Shown one piece after another: positions 19,208 to 25,956 of a DNA stretch of 26,754 bases (position 1 is the stretch's first letter; each line of letters opens with the position of its first letter). The position numbers were made by a program, and so were the translations under genes. Below the pieces are notes generated by a model. It saw only the letters and a list, made by a program, of their open reading frames with translations. It searched no databases and was not told the origin of the DNA. Location: the NCBI GenBank assembly GCA_905236255.1, contig CAJOPK010000003.1, positions 1 to 26,754 on the forward strand. Direction: 5' to 3'. This stretch comes from an uncultured Selenomonadaceae bacterium. Its GTDB lineage: Bacteria > Bacillota > Negativicutes > Selenomonadales > Selenomonadaceae.

Positions 19208-20500
19208 TTAAACCGCCGCAAAACCTTCTTCAAGGTCGGCAATTATATCGTCAATGTGTTCCGTTCCGATTGACAGACGGATTGTTGCCGGAGTGATTCC
19301 GGATCCGAGAAGTTCTTCTTCCGTCATTTGCGAATGAGTTGTCGATGCCGGATGAATTACCAAAGATTTTACGTCGGCAACATTCGCCAAAAGAGAAAAC
19401 AGTTTCATGTTGTCGATAAATTTTTGAGCGGCCTTTGCTCCGCCTTTGATCTCAAAAGTGAAAATCGAAATTCCGCCGTTCGGGAAGTATTTTTTGTAAA
19501 GTTCGTGATCCGGGTGGTCTGCAAGTGCCGGGTGATTTACTTTGTCAACTTTCGGATTTTTGCTCAAATATTCGACAACCTTCAAGGCATTTTCAACATG
19601 ACGCTCAACGCGCAAAGAAAGAGTTTCCGTTCCCTGCAAAAGAAGGAATGCACTCAAGGGAGAAATTGCCGCGCCGGTATCTCTCAACAAAATTGCCCGT
19701 ATGTATGTCACAAATGCCGCCGCACCGAGTGCCTTATAAAAACTTACTCCGTGATAGCTGGGATTCGGTTCGACAAGATCCGGGAATTTGCCGGATTTTT
19801 CCCAATCAAATTTTCCGGATTCGACGATTATGCCGCCCAAAGTCGTGCCGTGTCCGCCGATAAATTTTGTTGCCGAATGTACGACAATATCCGCGCCGTA
19901 TTCAAACGGACGAACTTGATAAGGCGTTGCAAAAGTATTGTCGATGACAAGCGGGATTTTGTGCTTGTGGGCAATATCGGCAACGGCTTGAATGTCAATC
20001 AAAGTCGCATTGGGATTGCCGACGGTTTCAATGAAAATGAACCGGGTATTGTCTTGAACGGCTTTTTCAAAAACTTCAACGCCCTTTGTGGGATCGACAA
20101 AAGTCGTATCAATTCCGTAAAGCGGCAGAGTATGTTCAAAGAGATTGAAAGTTCCGCCGTAAATAGTGGTTGCCGCAACAATGTGCTGACCTTTGTGAGC
20201 CAATGCCTGTGCAACGTAAGTAACCGCCGCCGCACCGCTTGCAACCGCCAATGCCGCAGAACCGCCTTCCAATGCCGCAATTCTGCGCTCGAAAACGTCC
20301 TGTGTGGGATTTGTCAAACGCCCGTAAATGTTTCCGGCATCTTTCAATGCAAAACGATCCGCCGCATGTTGAAAATCATGAAAGACATAAGAAGTCGTTT
20401 GATAAATCGGAACGGCTCTTGCATCCGTTACCGGATCGGCTTTTTCCTGACCGACATGCAACTGCAAAGTTTCAAATTTGTAGTTTCGCTCTTTACTCAT
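19208..20500 (-). CDS. metY: O-acetylhomoserine aminocarboxypropyltransferase (sulfhydrylase)
   Basis: A 430-residue PLP enzyme of the Cys/Met metabolism family that joins O-acetylhomoserine and sulfide to give homocysteine for methionine synthesis. The N-terminus FETLQLHVGQEKADPVTDARAVPIYQT-type pattern (residues 9-35) is specific to this branch. Other landmarks are IYGRLTNPTQDVFE, ALEGGSAALAVASG and the PLP lysine K212 in SATKFIGGHG. The length (~430) separates it from the ~380-400 residue cystathionine enzymes. GAGGAGA provides the ribosome site. The small gap after nifU and a possible promoter inside the end of nifU suggest that metY-cysK can also be made separately. Confidence 0.93.
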   Translation of the reverse strand: MSKERNYKFETLQLHVGQEKADPVTDARAVPIYQTTSYVFHDFQHAADRFALKDAGNIYGRLTNPTQDVFERRIAALEGGSAALAVASGAAAVTYVAQALAHKGQHIVAATTIYGGTFNLFEHTLPLYGIDTTFVDPTKGVEVFEKAVQDNTRFIFIETVGNPNATLIDIQAVADIAHKHKIPLVIDNTFATPYQVRPFEYGADIVVHSATKFIGGHGTTLGGIIVESGKFDWEKSGKFPDLVEPNPSYHGVSFYKALGAAAFVTYIRAILLRDTGAAISPLSAFLLLQGTETLSLRVERHVENALKVVEYLSKNPKVDKVNHPALADHPDHELYKKYFPNGGISIFTFEIKGGAKAAQKFIDNMKLFSLLANVADVKSLVIHPASTTHSQMTEEELLGSGITPATIRLSIGTEHIDDIIADLEEGFAAV

Positions 20501-20545
20501 AAAAAACTCTCCTCAATTTAAAAATTTTTACAATGTTTTATCCTT

Positions 20546-20938
20546 TCAAAGTGAATTATAATCCAAATTATTTTTTGTGCAATAATCTTGAAGTGCCGAT
20601 TGAATTGCCTCCTCAGCCAAAACCGAACAATGCAATTTGTGAGCCGGCAATCCGTCCAATGCTTCGGTTACGGCTTTGTTTGTCAACTTCATGACTTCAT
20701 GAATCGGCTTGCCCTTTATCAATTCGGTTGCCATTGAACTTGATGCTATTGCCGAGCCGCAGCCGAAAGTTTCAAATTTTACGTCGGTCACAATATCGCC
20801 GTCAATTTTCAAATACATTTTCATAATATCGCCGCACTTGCAGTTTCCGACTTCACCGATGCCGTCAGCATTTTCGATACTTCCGACATTGCGGGGATTG
20901 CGAAAATGATCCATGACTTTTTCGCTGTAAAGTGCCAT
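20546..20938 (-). CDS. nifU: Fe-S cluster assembly scaffold (NifU N-terminal / IscU type)
   Basis: A 130-residue scaffold on which Fe-S clusters are built from sulfur delivered by the cysteine desulfurase. The family N-terminus YSEKVMDHFRNPRNVG is followed by GNCKCGD (C35 and D37), FETFGCGSAIASSS (C60) and LHCSVLAEEA (H103, C104), so all three cluster cysteines and the supporting Asp and His are present. It contains only the IscU-like domain, without the ferredoxin or Nfu parts of full NifU. It starts 12 bases after nifS with AAAGGAGAA as ribosome site, so the two are an operon pair. No nif genes are nearby; a housekeeping role is likely. Confidence 0.95.
   Translation of the reverse strand: MALYSEKVMDHFRNPRNVGSIENADGIGEVGNCKCGDIMKMYLKIDGDIVTDVKFETFGCGSAIASSSMATELIKGKPIHEVMKLTNKAVTEALDGLPAHKLHCSVLAEEAIQSALQDYCTKNNLDYNSL
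20555..20582 (-). promoter_or_regulatory. Possible internal promoter for metY-cysK
   Basis: On the minus strand TTGCAC (complement of 20577-20582), a 16-base spacer and a perfect TATAAT (complement of 20555-20560), all within the last codons of nifU. The A/T-rich codons there could produce this by chance. Confidence 0.4.
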
Positions 20939-20950
20939 AAAAATTCTCCT

Positions 20951-22138
20951 TTATCTTAAAACAAATTCGCGTTTGCCGCAAACTTTATCCTTCCACAAAG
21001 GTGACATATTCCGCAAATAATCGACGACTTCCGCAACGGATTTTACAATGCAGAAAATTTCTTCCGGCGTATTTGTTTCGTCGATTGATAATCTCAAAGA
21101 GCCGTGAGCAACTTCATGAGGTCTGCCGATTGCCAAAAGCACATGACTCGGATCAAGTGAACCCGAAGTACAGGCGGATCCGGAAGATGCACAAATTCCC
21201 TTATCGTCAAGCAGGAGCAAAAGACTTTCGCCCTCAATCCCTTCAAAACAGAAATTCACATTTCCGGGCAGTCGATTTTCCCGGTCGCCGTTCAATTCGC
21301 AATGCGGAATTTTTTCAAGCCCTTCAATCAATTTGTCGCGCAGTGCCGAAACTTTTTCCGAATTGACTTTCATATTTTCGCAAGCACTTTTTAAAGCCGT
21401 TGCCATCGCAACAATCGCCGGCAAATTTTCGGTACCGGCACGTTTACCCTTTTCCTGTGCGCCGCCTTCAATCAAATTTGAAAGAGCAACGCCCTTTCTT
21501 GCATAAAGCACTCCGATTCCTTTCGGCCCGTGAAATTTATGAGCGGAAATTGAAAGCATATCGATATTTTGCGCTTTAATGTCAATCGGCAAATGTCCGG
21601 CGGCCTGTACGGCATCGGTATGGAAAATAATTTTTTTCTCCCGACAAATTTTTCCGATCTCCTCAATCGGCTGAATTGTCCCGATTTCGTTATTCGCAAA
21701 CATAATAGTTACAAGACAGGTATCCTCGCGAATTGAATTTTTGACTTGCTCCGGCAAAACAATCCCGTTTTCGTGAACTTCCAAAAGTTCAATTTCAAAA
21801 CCTTCCTTTTTCAGCTTTTCCAAAGTATGCAAAACCGCATGATGTTCAAAGGTCGTCGAAATTATGTGACGCTTATTTTTTTTCGCTCCGATTTTTGCGG
21901 CGGAAAGAATTGCCTGATTATCCGATTCACTGCCGCCGGAAGTAAAATAAATTTCATCCGGATCGGCATTGATACATTCCGCAATATTTTTTCGGGCGGA
22001 ACTCAAAATTTCCTTTGCCCTTTGACCGAAAGAATAAAGACTCGAAGGATTTCCCCAATCATTTTTTATGCAGTCGATCATTGAATTTATTGCCGCCGAA
22101 CTCATTTTTGTTGTGGCGGCATTATCCGCATAAATCAT
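20951..22138 (-). CDS. nifS: Cysteine desulfurase (NifS/IscS)
   Basis: A 395-residue PLP enzyme that removes sulfur from cysteine as a persulfide and hands it to NifU. Visible residues are H100 in TFEHHAVL, the PLP lysine K201 in SAHKFHGPKG, and the persulfide cysteine C323 in SSGSACTSGSLDPSHVL, whose loop is of the long, IscS-like type. The start at 22138 (MIYADNAATT) has AAGGGGTGA four bases upstream. A longer in-frame start at 22204 is excluded because it would lie upstream of, and run through, the promoter. First gene of the sulfur unit. Confidence 0.95.
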   Translation of the reverse strand: MIYADNAATTKMSSAAINSMIDCIKNDWGNPSSLYSFGQRAKEILSSARKNIAECINADPDEIYFTSGGSESDNQAILSAAKIGAKKNKRHIISTTFEHHAVLHTLEKLKKEGFEIELLEVHENGIVLPEQVKNSIREDTCLVTIMFANNEIGTIQPIEEIGKICREKKIIFHTDAVQAAGHLPIDIKAQNIDMLSISAHKFHGPKGIGVLYARKGVALSNLIEGGAQEKGKRAGTENLPAIVAMATALKSACENMKVNSEKVSALRDKLIEGLEKIPHCELNGDRENRLPGNVNFCFEGIEGESLLLLLDDKGICASSGSACTSGSLDPSHVLLAIGRPHEVAHGSLRLSIDETNTPEEIFCIVKSVAEVVDYLRNMSPLWKDKVCGKREFVLR

Positions 22139-22168
22139 TTTTTCACCCCTTCCCGGAAAAACGCGGTC

Positions 22169-22197
22169 ATTATAATTTTTTAAACCCACCTTGTCAA
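22169..22197 (-). promoter_or_regulatory. Consensus sigma-70-type promoter of nifS-nifU(-metY-cysK)
   Basis: On the minus strand TTGACA (complement of 22192-22197), exactly 17 bases, then TATAAT (complement of 22169-22174): a full 12/12 match. The predicted start near 22162 gives a leader of about 24 bases. I see no obvious operator. Confidence 0.88.
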
Positions 22198-22293
22198 TAG
22201 GCAAATTAAATTGAACACGGCACTTGTAAAATTTAAACGCTCGTGATAAATCATGCGGCCTTTATTAAATTTGCGGGGAGGTTACCGTGCCTC

Positions 22294-22319
22294 AAAAAAA
22301 AACAGCCTTATTTCGGCTG
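22294..22319 (-). terminator. Intrinsic terminator of the min cluster / downstream segment
   Basis: On the minus strand CAGCC (complement of 22315-22319), loop GAAATAA, GGCTG (complement of 22303-22307), then nine T. It lies about 240 bases beyond the last coding gene of the min cluster, so it ends either a long 3' untranslated region or a separate small RNA. Confidence 0.8.
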
Positions 22320-22558
22320 CAAAGTTCATGCACTTACAACCGTTGACGGCTAATGTTGACTATGGAAAAGGTCTGCAAGATATGATTTTTATTCCGTTGA
22401 GCGAGTATTGGCAAAAACTTTTTACGGACTTTCCGCTCTTCTCCTCTCAAAAATTTTTGCTTTCAATTTTTCTGTGGTCAAATCTTTAGTTTTTTGATTG
22501 TTGACGGCACAACGGGTTAATTACTCAAAACAATTTTGATTAAAATATCTCCTTTGTT
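22320..22558 (-). other. Unexplained non-coding segment; possible small RNA ending at the 22294-22319 terminator
   Basis: No convincing gene is seen on either strand. On the minus strand there is a weak promoter-like pair, TTGACC (complement of 22476-22481), 17 bases, AAAAAT (complement of 22453-22458). Transcription from it would give an RNA of about 150 bases ending at the terminator. Possible pairings in that RNA are GAGCG with CGCTC around an A/T-rich hairpin, and AGCCG-TCAA-CGGTT just before the terminator. No Rfam family is recognised. A decayed gene or plain 3' untranslated region is equally possible. The adjoining 22198-22293 shows nothing beyond the terminator. Confidence 0.2.
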
Positions 22559-23206
22559 TTAAGAGCCGAAATCCAAAACGCTGCCTTTAATTCCTGCGGC
22601 ATCGGCAGATTTTTGCTCACGTTGATAAGGATTGTCCTCGTTGACATATTTAATTTGAGTGTTCGTCACACCGCCGGCAACGAAAACGCGCCCGCACTCC
22701 GGACAAATGCCGTTGTGAAGTCGAACGGAAACACTCTGAACTTTTGCTTTGCCGTCCCGTTCTTTTTCATAAGCGTTTGCAACGTGTTCATGTTCGTGTC
22801 CCAAAACGACGGTTGCGGCAATCGAAGGCGAAATATGACCGGGTGATTTGAAAGAAACATCGTTTTCGTCGGAACCGTCTTGATATTTTCTGTTTGCACA
22901 AGTTTCACATTCCGCCGGAGAAGACTTTCTGCCCAAAGCTTTGTGATTTGACGCGCCGGGATTTAATACAACGCCGTGAGTATTTCCGGCGGCATCGGTG
23001 TCATCATCGCTCTCAAAAATATTCGTATTCAAGTCGCCGCCGTTTTCTTCCCGCGAATCTTGAAAAGCCTTTCTCAAGTCGTCCGGCAACGTATTCTTTT
23101 CCGATTTTTGAAAATCTTCCGCCGGAACATTCAAACTTTGTCCCGGCGCGGATTTTGAAAAATCCGGGCGAAAAATCGGAGAATTTTTTGTAATTCCGTT
23201 TACCAT
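22559..23206 (-). CDS. Putative HExxH-motif protein with two CxxC pairs, function unknown
   Basis: A 215-residue soluble protein. The first ~95 residues are polar and probably disordered; no signal peptide or membrane segment is seen. The C-terminal part holds a CETC pair (residues 100-103), then RKYQDGSDENDVSFKSPGHI, HEHEH (137-141, an HExxH zinc-hydrolase motif) followed by VANAYEKE, and a CPEC pair (168-171) in a zinc-ribbon-like GICPECGRVFVAGG. I associate the KYQDGS...VSFKSP...HE.EHV pattern with uncharacterised proteins of Clostridia and relatives, but know no tested function. Proteolysis is inferred from the motif only. The ATG at 23206 has GGGAG nine bases upstream; the in-frame ATG at 23215 touches it. 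It starts 29 bases after minE on the same strand, so it is probably co-transcribed. Confidence 0.75.
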   Translation of the reverse strand: MVNGITKNSPIFRPDFSKSAPGQSLNVPAEDFQKSEKNTLPDDLRKAFQDSREENGGDLNTNIFESDDDTDAAGNTHGVVLNPGASNHKALGRKSSPAECETCANRKYQDGSDENDVSFKSPGHISPSIAATVVLGHEHEHVANAYEKERDGKAKVQSVSVRLHNGICPECGRVFVAGGVTNTQIKYVNEDNPYQREQKSADAAGIKGSVLDFGS

Positions 23207-23235
23207 CGCTGACATCTCCCGGTTTTAATCCGAAA

Positions 23236-23508
23236 TTATCTTCTCAAATTTTGACGCATGGAATTTATCGGAATATTTGCGATAAGCGCGGCGGATTCCG
23301 AATCGTTCGCAAAAGAAATTTCCATTTCGTTTGTATTGATTTCCATGTATTTTGAAAGAACGGCAATAATATCGTTTTTAAGTCTGTCCATAATCTCCGG
23401 AGAAAGACTTGCCCTGTCGCGAATCAATACAAATTGCAAACGCTCCTTTGCAATTTTCCCGGATTTCTTTTCACTTTTTCCGAAAACCTTCATAAGTACG
23501 TCGAGCAT
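23236..23508 (-). CDS. minE: Cell division topological specificity factor MinE
   Basis: A 90-residue protein that drives MinD off the membrane and so produces pole-to-pole oscillation, restricting the division block to the poles. KIAKERLQFVLIRDRASLSPEIMDRLKNDII is the MinD-contact region and the start of the topological domain, followed by VLSKYMEIN and the closing beta strands. The second ATG (23508) is chosen because GGAGG at 23518-23522 is nine bases away; it is only three from the ATG at 23514. It follows minD closely. The presence of MinE separates this organism from Bacillus, which uses DivIVA instead. Confidence 0.92.
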   Translation of the reverse strand: MLDVLMKVFGKSEKKSGKIAKERLQFVLIRDRASLSPEIMDRLKNDIIAVLSKYMEINTNEMEISFANDSESAALIANIPINSMRQNLRR

Positions 23509-23523
23509 AAGCATTCGCCTCCG

Positions 23524-24315
23524 TTAAAGCAATCCGAACAATTTTTTGAGTTTGGCGAAAAATCCTTCTTTCGGCGGCTTGAGGAAGGGAATGTCTTCAC
23601 CGCAAATTCTGCCGACGATATTTTTGTAAGCCTGACCTGCCGGCGATCCGTTCATCGTAATTACCGGCTCGCCTCTGTTTGTCGCCATGACAACCGCCTC
23701 ATCGTCGGGAACCTGACCGATACAGTTGATAGACAAAATTTCGTCAATGTCGCCCATATCGAGCATATCCCCTTTTTCGACCAATTGCGGTCGAATCCTG
23801 TTTACCACAAGTTTAATATTATTTTTATCCGCTCTGGCAAGTTCGCCGATAATTTTATCCGCATCGCGAACGGCGGAAATTTCCGGAGTTGTGACGACTA
23901 TTGCACATTCGGCGGCGGCTATTGCGGTTTTAAATCCCTGTTCGATACCGGCCGGGCAGTCGATTATAATGTAATCGTATTCGGAGTTCATTTCGTTGCA
24001 AAGTTTTACCAAGTCCTCCGGATTGACGGCGGATTTGTCTTTAATCTGCGAAGTCGGCAGGAGGAAAAGACTTTCATATTTTTTGTGACGGACAAGAGCT
24101 TTTTTGTAGGGAACTCTGCCGCTTGTCACGTCAATCAGATCATACATTATGCGATTTTCCAATCCGAGCAGAAGATCCAAATTGCGCAGACCGGTATCCG
24201 TATCAATAAGGACGACGCGATTTCCGCGCATCGCAAGCCCCACTCCGACATTTGCTGTGGTCGTCGTTTTCCCGACTCCCCCCTTGCCGCTCGTTATGAC
24301 GATAATTTTGCTCAT
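23524..24315 (-). CDS. minD: Septum site-determining protein MinD
   Basis: A 263-residue membrane-associating ATPase that carries MinC to the membrane. It has the deviant Walker A motif GKGGVGKTT (residues 10-18), the switch stretch DTDTGLRNLDLLLGLENRI, and DYIIIDCPAGIE. The C-terminal amphipathic membrane-targeting helix is GFFAKLKKLFGLL. AAAGGATG is the ribosome site. It lies 21 bases after minC and 15 before the chosen minE start, in the standard minC-minD-minE order. Confidence 0.97.
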   Translation of the reverse strand: MSKIIVITSGKGGVGKTTTTANVGVGLAMRGNRVVLIDTDTGLRNLDLLLGLENRIMYDLIDVTSGRVPYKKALVRHKKYESLFLLPTSQIKDKSAVNPEDLVKLCNEMNSEYDYIIIDCPAGIEQGFKTAIAAAECAIVVTTPEISAVRDADKIIGELARADKNNIKLVVNRIRPQLVEKGDMLDMGDIDEILSINCIGQVPDDEAVVMATNRGEPVITMNGSPAGQAYKNIVGRICGEDIPFLKPPKEGFFAKLKKLFGLL

Positions 24316-24336
24316 AAATTTTGCATCCTTTCAAAA

Positions 24337-24957
24337 TCAGCGTTTGACGGGTTCGATAAAAATTTGCCCGTCCTTGATTGAAGCGCGCTCGGCAAATTCC
24401 GCAGTTTCCGGTTCATCCGGAGAACGCGCAATTACATCGGCAATGCGAATTTGCACCGGCATAAGTCTGTCGGCGACGACGACTGCGGAAGTATCGCCGG
24501 AGGCTCCCGCATGAACATACCCGCGACAAGTTCCGCGAATGTCTATGCTGCCGTCGGCAATAATCCGTGCGCCGGGATTGACATTTCCGACGATCAAAAT
24601 TGATGCCTGAGTGCGAATTTCTTCGCCGCCGCGCACCGTCCGATTGATGGTCATCATCTTGCGGATCGGCTCCGGCTCTTTTTTCGCGGGTTCGGAAGAA
24701 GGCGAAGTAAGATTCGGGCGTTTCAATTCGGTGCTGAAAAGCATGCCGTGCCGGTGAAACATTCGGCGCAAAACCTCATTTTGCTCTTCGGTGAAATAAC
24801 CCTTTTGAACGAAAACCGTAGTACCGCGAATAAAGAAATTATTGCCCGATTGGAGCTTGTCGAGGAGATTCGCCTTAACATCGTCAAAACTTGCGCCCGT
24901 CGCGAAACTCAACTGAAGCCCGGACTTCAGTCCTTTGATTTTAACAATATCACTCAA
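24337..24957 (-). CDS. minC: Septum site-determining protein MinC
   Basis: A 206-residue FtsZ-polymerisation inhibitor with an N-terminal FtsZ-contact domain (KIKGLKSGLQLSF through KGYFTEEQNEVLRRMF). A Pro/Glu linker follows (about 83-100), then the C-terminal beta-helix that binds MinD and dimerises (RTVRGGEEIRTQASILIVGNVNPGA, DIRGTCRGYVHAG). The start is uncertain. A GTG at 24966 would give 209 residues, but the only ribosome site, AGGGGTGA (complement of 24963-24970), overlaps it; that site is well placed for the TTG at 24957. First gene of the min cluster, with its own promoter. Confidence 0.93.
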   Translation of the reverse strand: MSDIVKIKGLKSGLQLSFATGASFDDVKANLLDKLQSGNNFFIRGTTVFVQKGYFTEEQNEVLRRMFHRHGMLFSTELKRPNLTSPSSEPAKKEPEPIRKMMTINRTVRGGEEIRTQASILIVGNVNPGARIIADGSIDIRGTCRGYVHAGASGDTSAVVVADRLMPVQIRIADVIARSPDEPETAEFAERASIKDGQIFIEPVKR

Positions 24958-24978
24958 AGCTATCACCCCTGAATAAAA

Positions 24979-25015
24979 AAAGTACGTATAATTCCGATGA
25001 CATTATACATACTTT
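24979..25015. repeat. Inverted repeat overlapping the minC promoter (operator-like)
   Basis: AAAGTACGTATAAT (24979-24992) and ATTATACATACTTT (25002-25015) are reverse complements at 13 of 14 positions, separated by nine bases. The right arm contains the whole -10 box of the minC promoter. The arm centres are 23 bases apart, about two helical turns, as for a dimeric repressor site. The regulator is not identifiable. Confidence 0.6.
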
Positions 25016-25030
25016 ATCGTTATTTGTCCG
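25002..25030 (-). promoter_or_regulatory. Promoter of the minC-minD-minE cluster
   Basis: On the minus strand CGGACA (complement of 25025-25030), a 17-base spacer and TATAAT (complement of 25002-25007). The leader to minC is about 38 bases. The -10 box lies within the inverted repeat at 24979-25015. Confidence 0.7.
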
Positions 25031-25063
25031 GTGTTTTTACAGTTTTTTTTCAGAAAAAATGTT

Positions 25064-25120
25064 TTAAATTTTACCGGCTATCCGGATAATCATTCCGGCG
25101 AAACGACTTAATTCAGGCAT
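25064..25120 (-). pseudogene. 18-codon remnant resembling the N-terminus of a DUF4160 protein
   Basis: Directly after livF a minus-strand ATG follows the ribosome site GGAGG (in the last livF codons) by seven bases and reads MPELSRFAGMIIRIAGKI, then stops. Full DUF4160 proteins typically begin MPxxSRFxGIIIxM and go on with a DHxPPHFH stretch; here the match breaks after IIRI and no further homology is visible down to the minC promoter. The best reading is a gene lost after its first ~14 codons, with its start signal still intact. A genuine 18-residue peptide is less likely but possible. The family match is from memory. Confidence 0.45.
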
Positions 25121-25123
25121 TTT

Positions 25124-25834
25124 TTAACCTCCGAGATAAGCCTTTCGGACTTCTTCACTGGCGGCAAGTTCTTTTGCATTGCCGGACAGCGTAATTCTGC
25201 CGGTTTCCAAAACATAAGCGCGGTTTGCTATCGAAAGTGCCATGTTTGCATTTTGTTCGACAAGCAGGACGGTCGTACCGGTTTTGTTTATGTCGACTAT
25301 GATTGAAAAAATTTCGCGAATCAAAAGCGGCGCAAGTCCCATACTGGGCTCGTCCAAAAGCAAAAGTTTCGGGCGGCTCATTAGTGCCCTGCCCATCGCA
25401 AGCATTTGCTGTTCACCGCCGGAGAGAGTTCCGGCAAGCTGAAATTCGCGCTCTTTAAGGCGGGGGAATCTTTCAAAAACCATATTGAAATCTTTTTCAA
25501 TTTCGGCGGTATCGTTGCGAATAAATGCGCCGAGTTCCAAATTTTCCCGGACGGTCATTTCCGCAAAAATTCTGCGCCCTTCCGGAACTTGCGAAATTCC
25601 TTCCTTGACAATTTTATGGGCGGGCATACCGGCAATATTTTGTCCCATGAAATTTATTTCGCCGGTCTTGGGTTTCAAAAGTCCGGAGATTGTCCGGAGA
25701 GTTGTGGATTTACCGGCACCGTTCGCACCGATAAGCGTAACAATTTCGCCCTCGTTTACCTCAAGACTTATTCCCTTGATCGCGTGAATCGCGCCGTAAT
25801 AAACATTTATGTCCTTAATTTCAAGCATTGCCAC
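25124..25834 (-). CDS. livF: Branched-chain amino acid ABC transporter ATP-binding protein LivF
   Basis: A 236-residue cytoplasmic ATPase, one of the two nucleotide-binding subunits of the LivFGHMJ importer for leucine, isoleucine and valine. It has Walker A GANGAGKST, the LivF-typical VPEGRRIFAEMTVRENLELGA, the signature LSGGEQQMLAMGRALM, Walker B LLLLDEPSMGLAP and the switch VEQN. The GTG at 25834 is chosen since AAAGGAAG (complement of 25843-25850) lies eight bases upstream; the ATG at 25828 (two codons later) and a TTG at 25840 are alternatives. livG, livH, livM and livJ are not next to it: upstream is purL, 122 bases away. Other amide or urea importers use close relatives, so the substrate is inferred. 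Confidence 0.9.
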   Translation of the reverse strand: MAMLEIKDINVYYGAIHAIKGISLEVNEGEIVTLIGANGAGKSTTLRTISGLLKPKTGEINFMGQNIAGMPAHKIVKEGISQVPEGRRIFAEMTVRENLELGAFIRNDTAEIEKDFNMVFERFPRLKEREFQLAGTLSGGEQQMLAMGRALMSRPKLLLLDEPSMGLAPLLIREIFSIIVDINKTGTTVLLVEQNANMALSIANRAYVLETGRITLSGNAKELAASEEVRKAYLGG

Positions 25835-25956
25835 AAGCAAAACTTCCTTTCATTTGTCATGAATTTTTCTGCATTTTACGTTGCTTGGCGGAATTGTTTT
25901 TGCGGACAATTTTTCTTCGTTTGTCACAAAATCACCTGCCGCGCCCGGCGAATATC

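Noticed and set aside
22334..22450. 38-codon basic frame on the minus strand starting with TTG
   Set aside because: No ribosome site upstream of the TTG and no family match; it is more likely chance or debris than a gene.
22320..22480. Possible RNase P RNA, because of GGAAAGTCC and ACAGAAA words on the minus strand
   Set aside because: The words occur in the wrong order for RNase P, the segment is too short, and the flanking conserved bases of the P4 core are missing.
22253..22489. 78-codon plus-strand frame
   Set aside because: No ribosome site, no recognisable family, and it runs across the minus-strand terminator at 22294-22319.
22205..22558. CRISPR array or tracrRNA
   Set aside because: No spaced direct repeats exist in the window and no cas gene is present; the terminator hairpin alone is not evidence.
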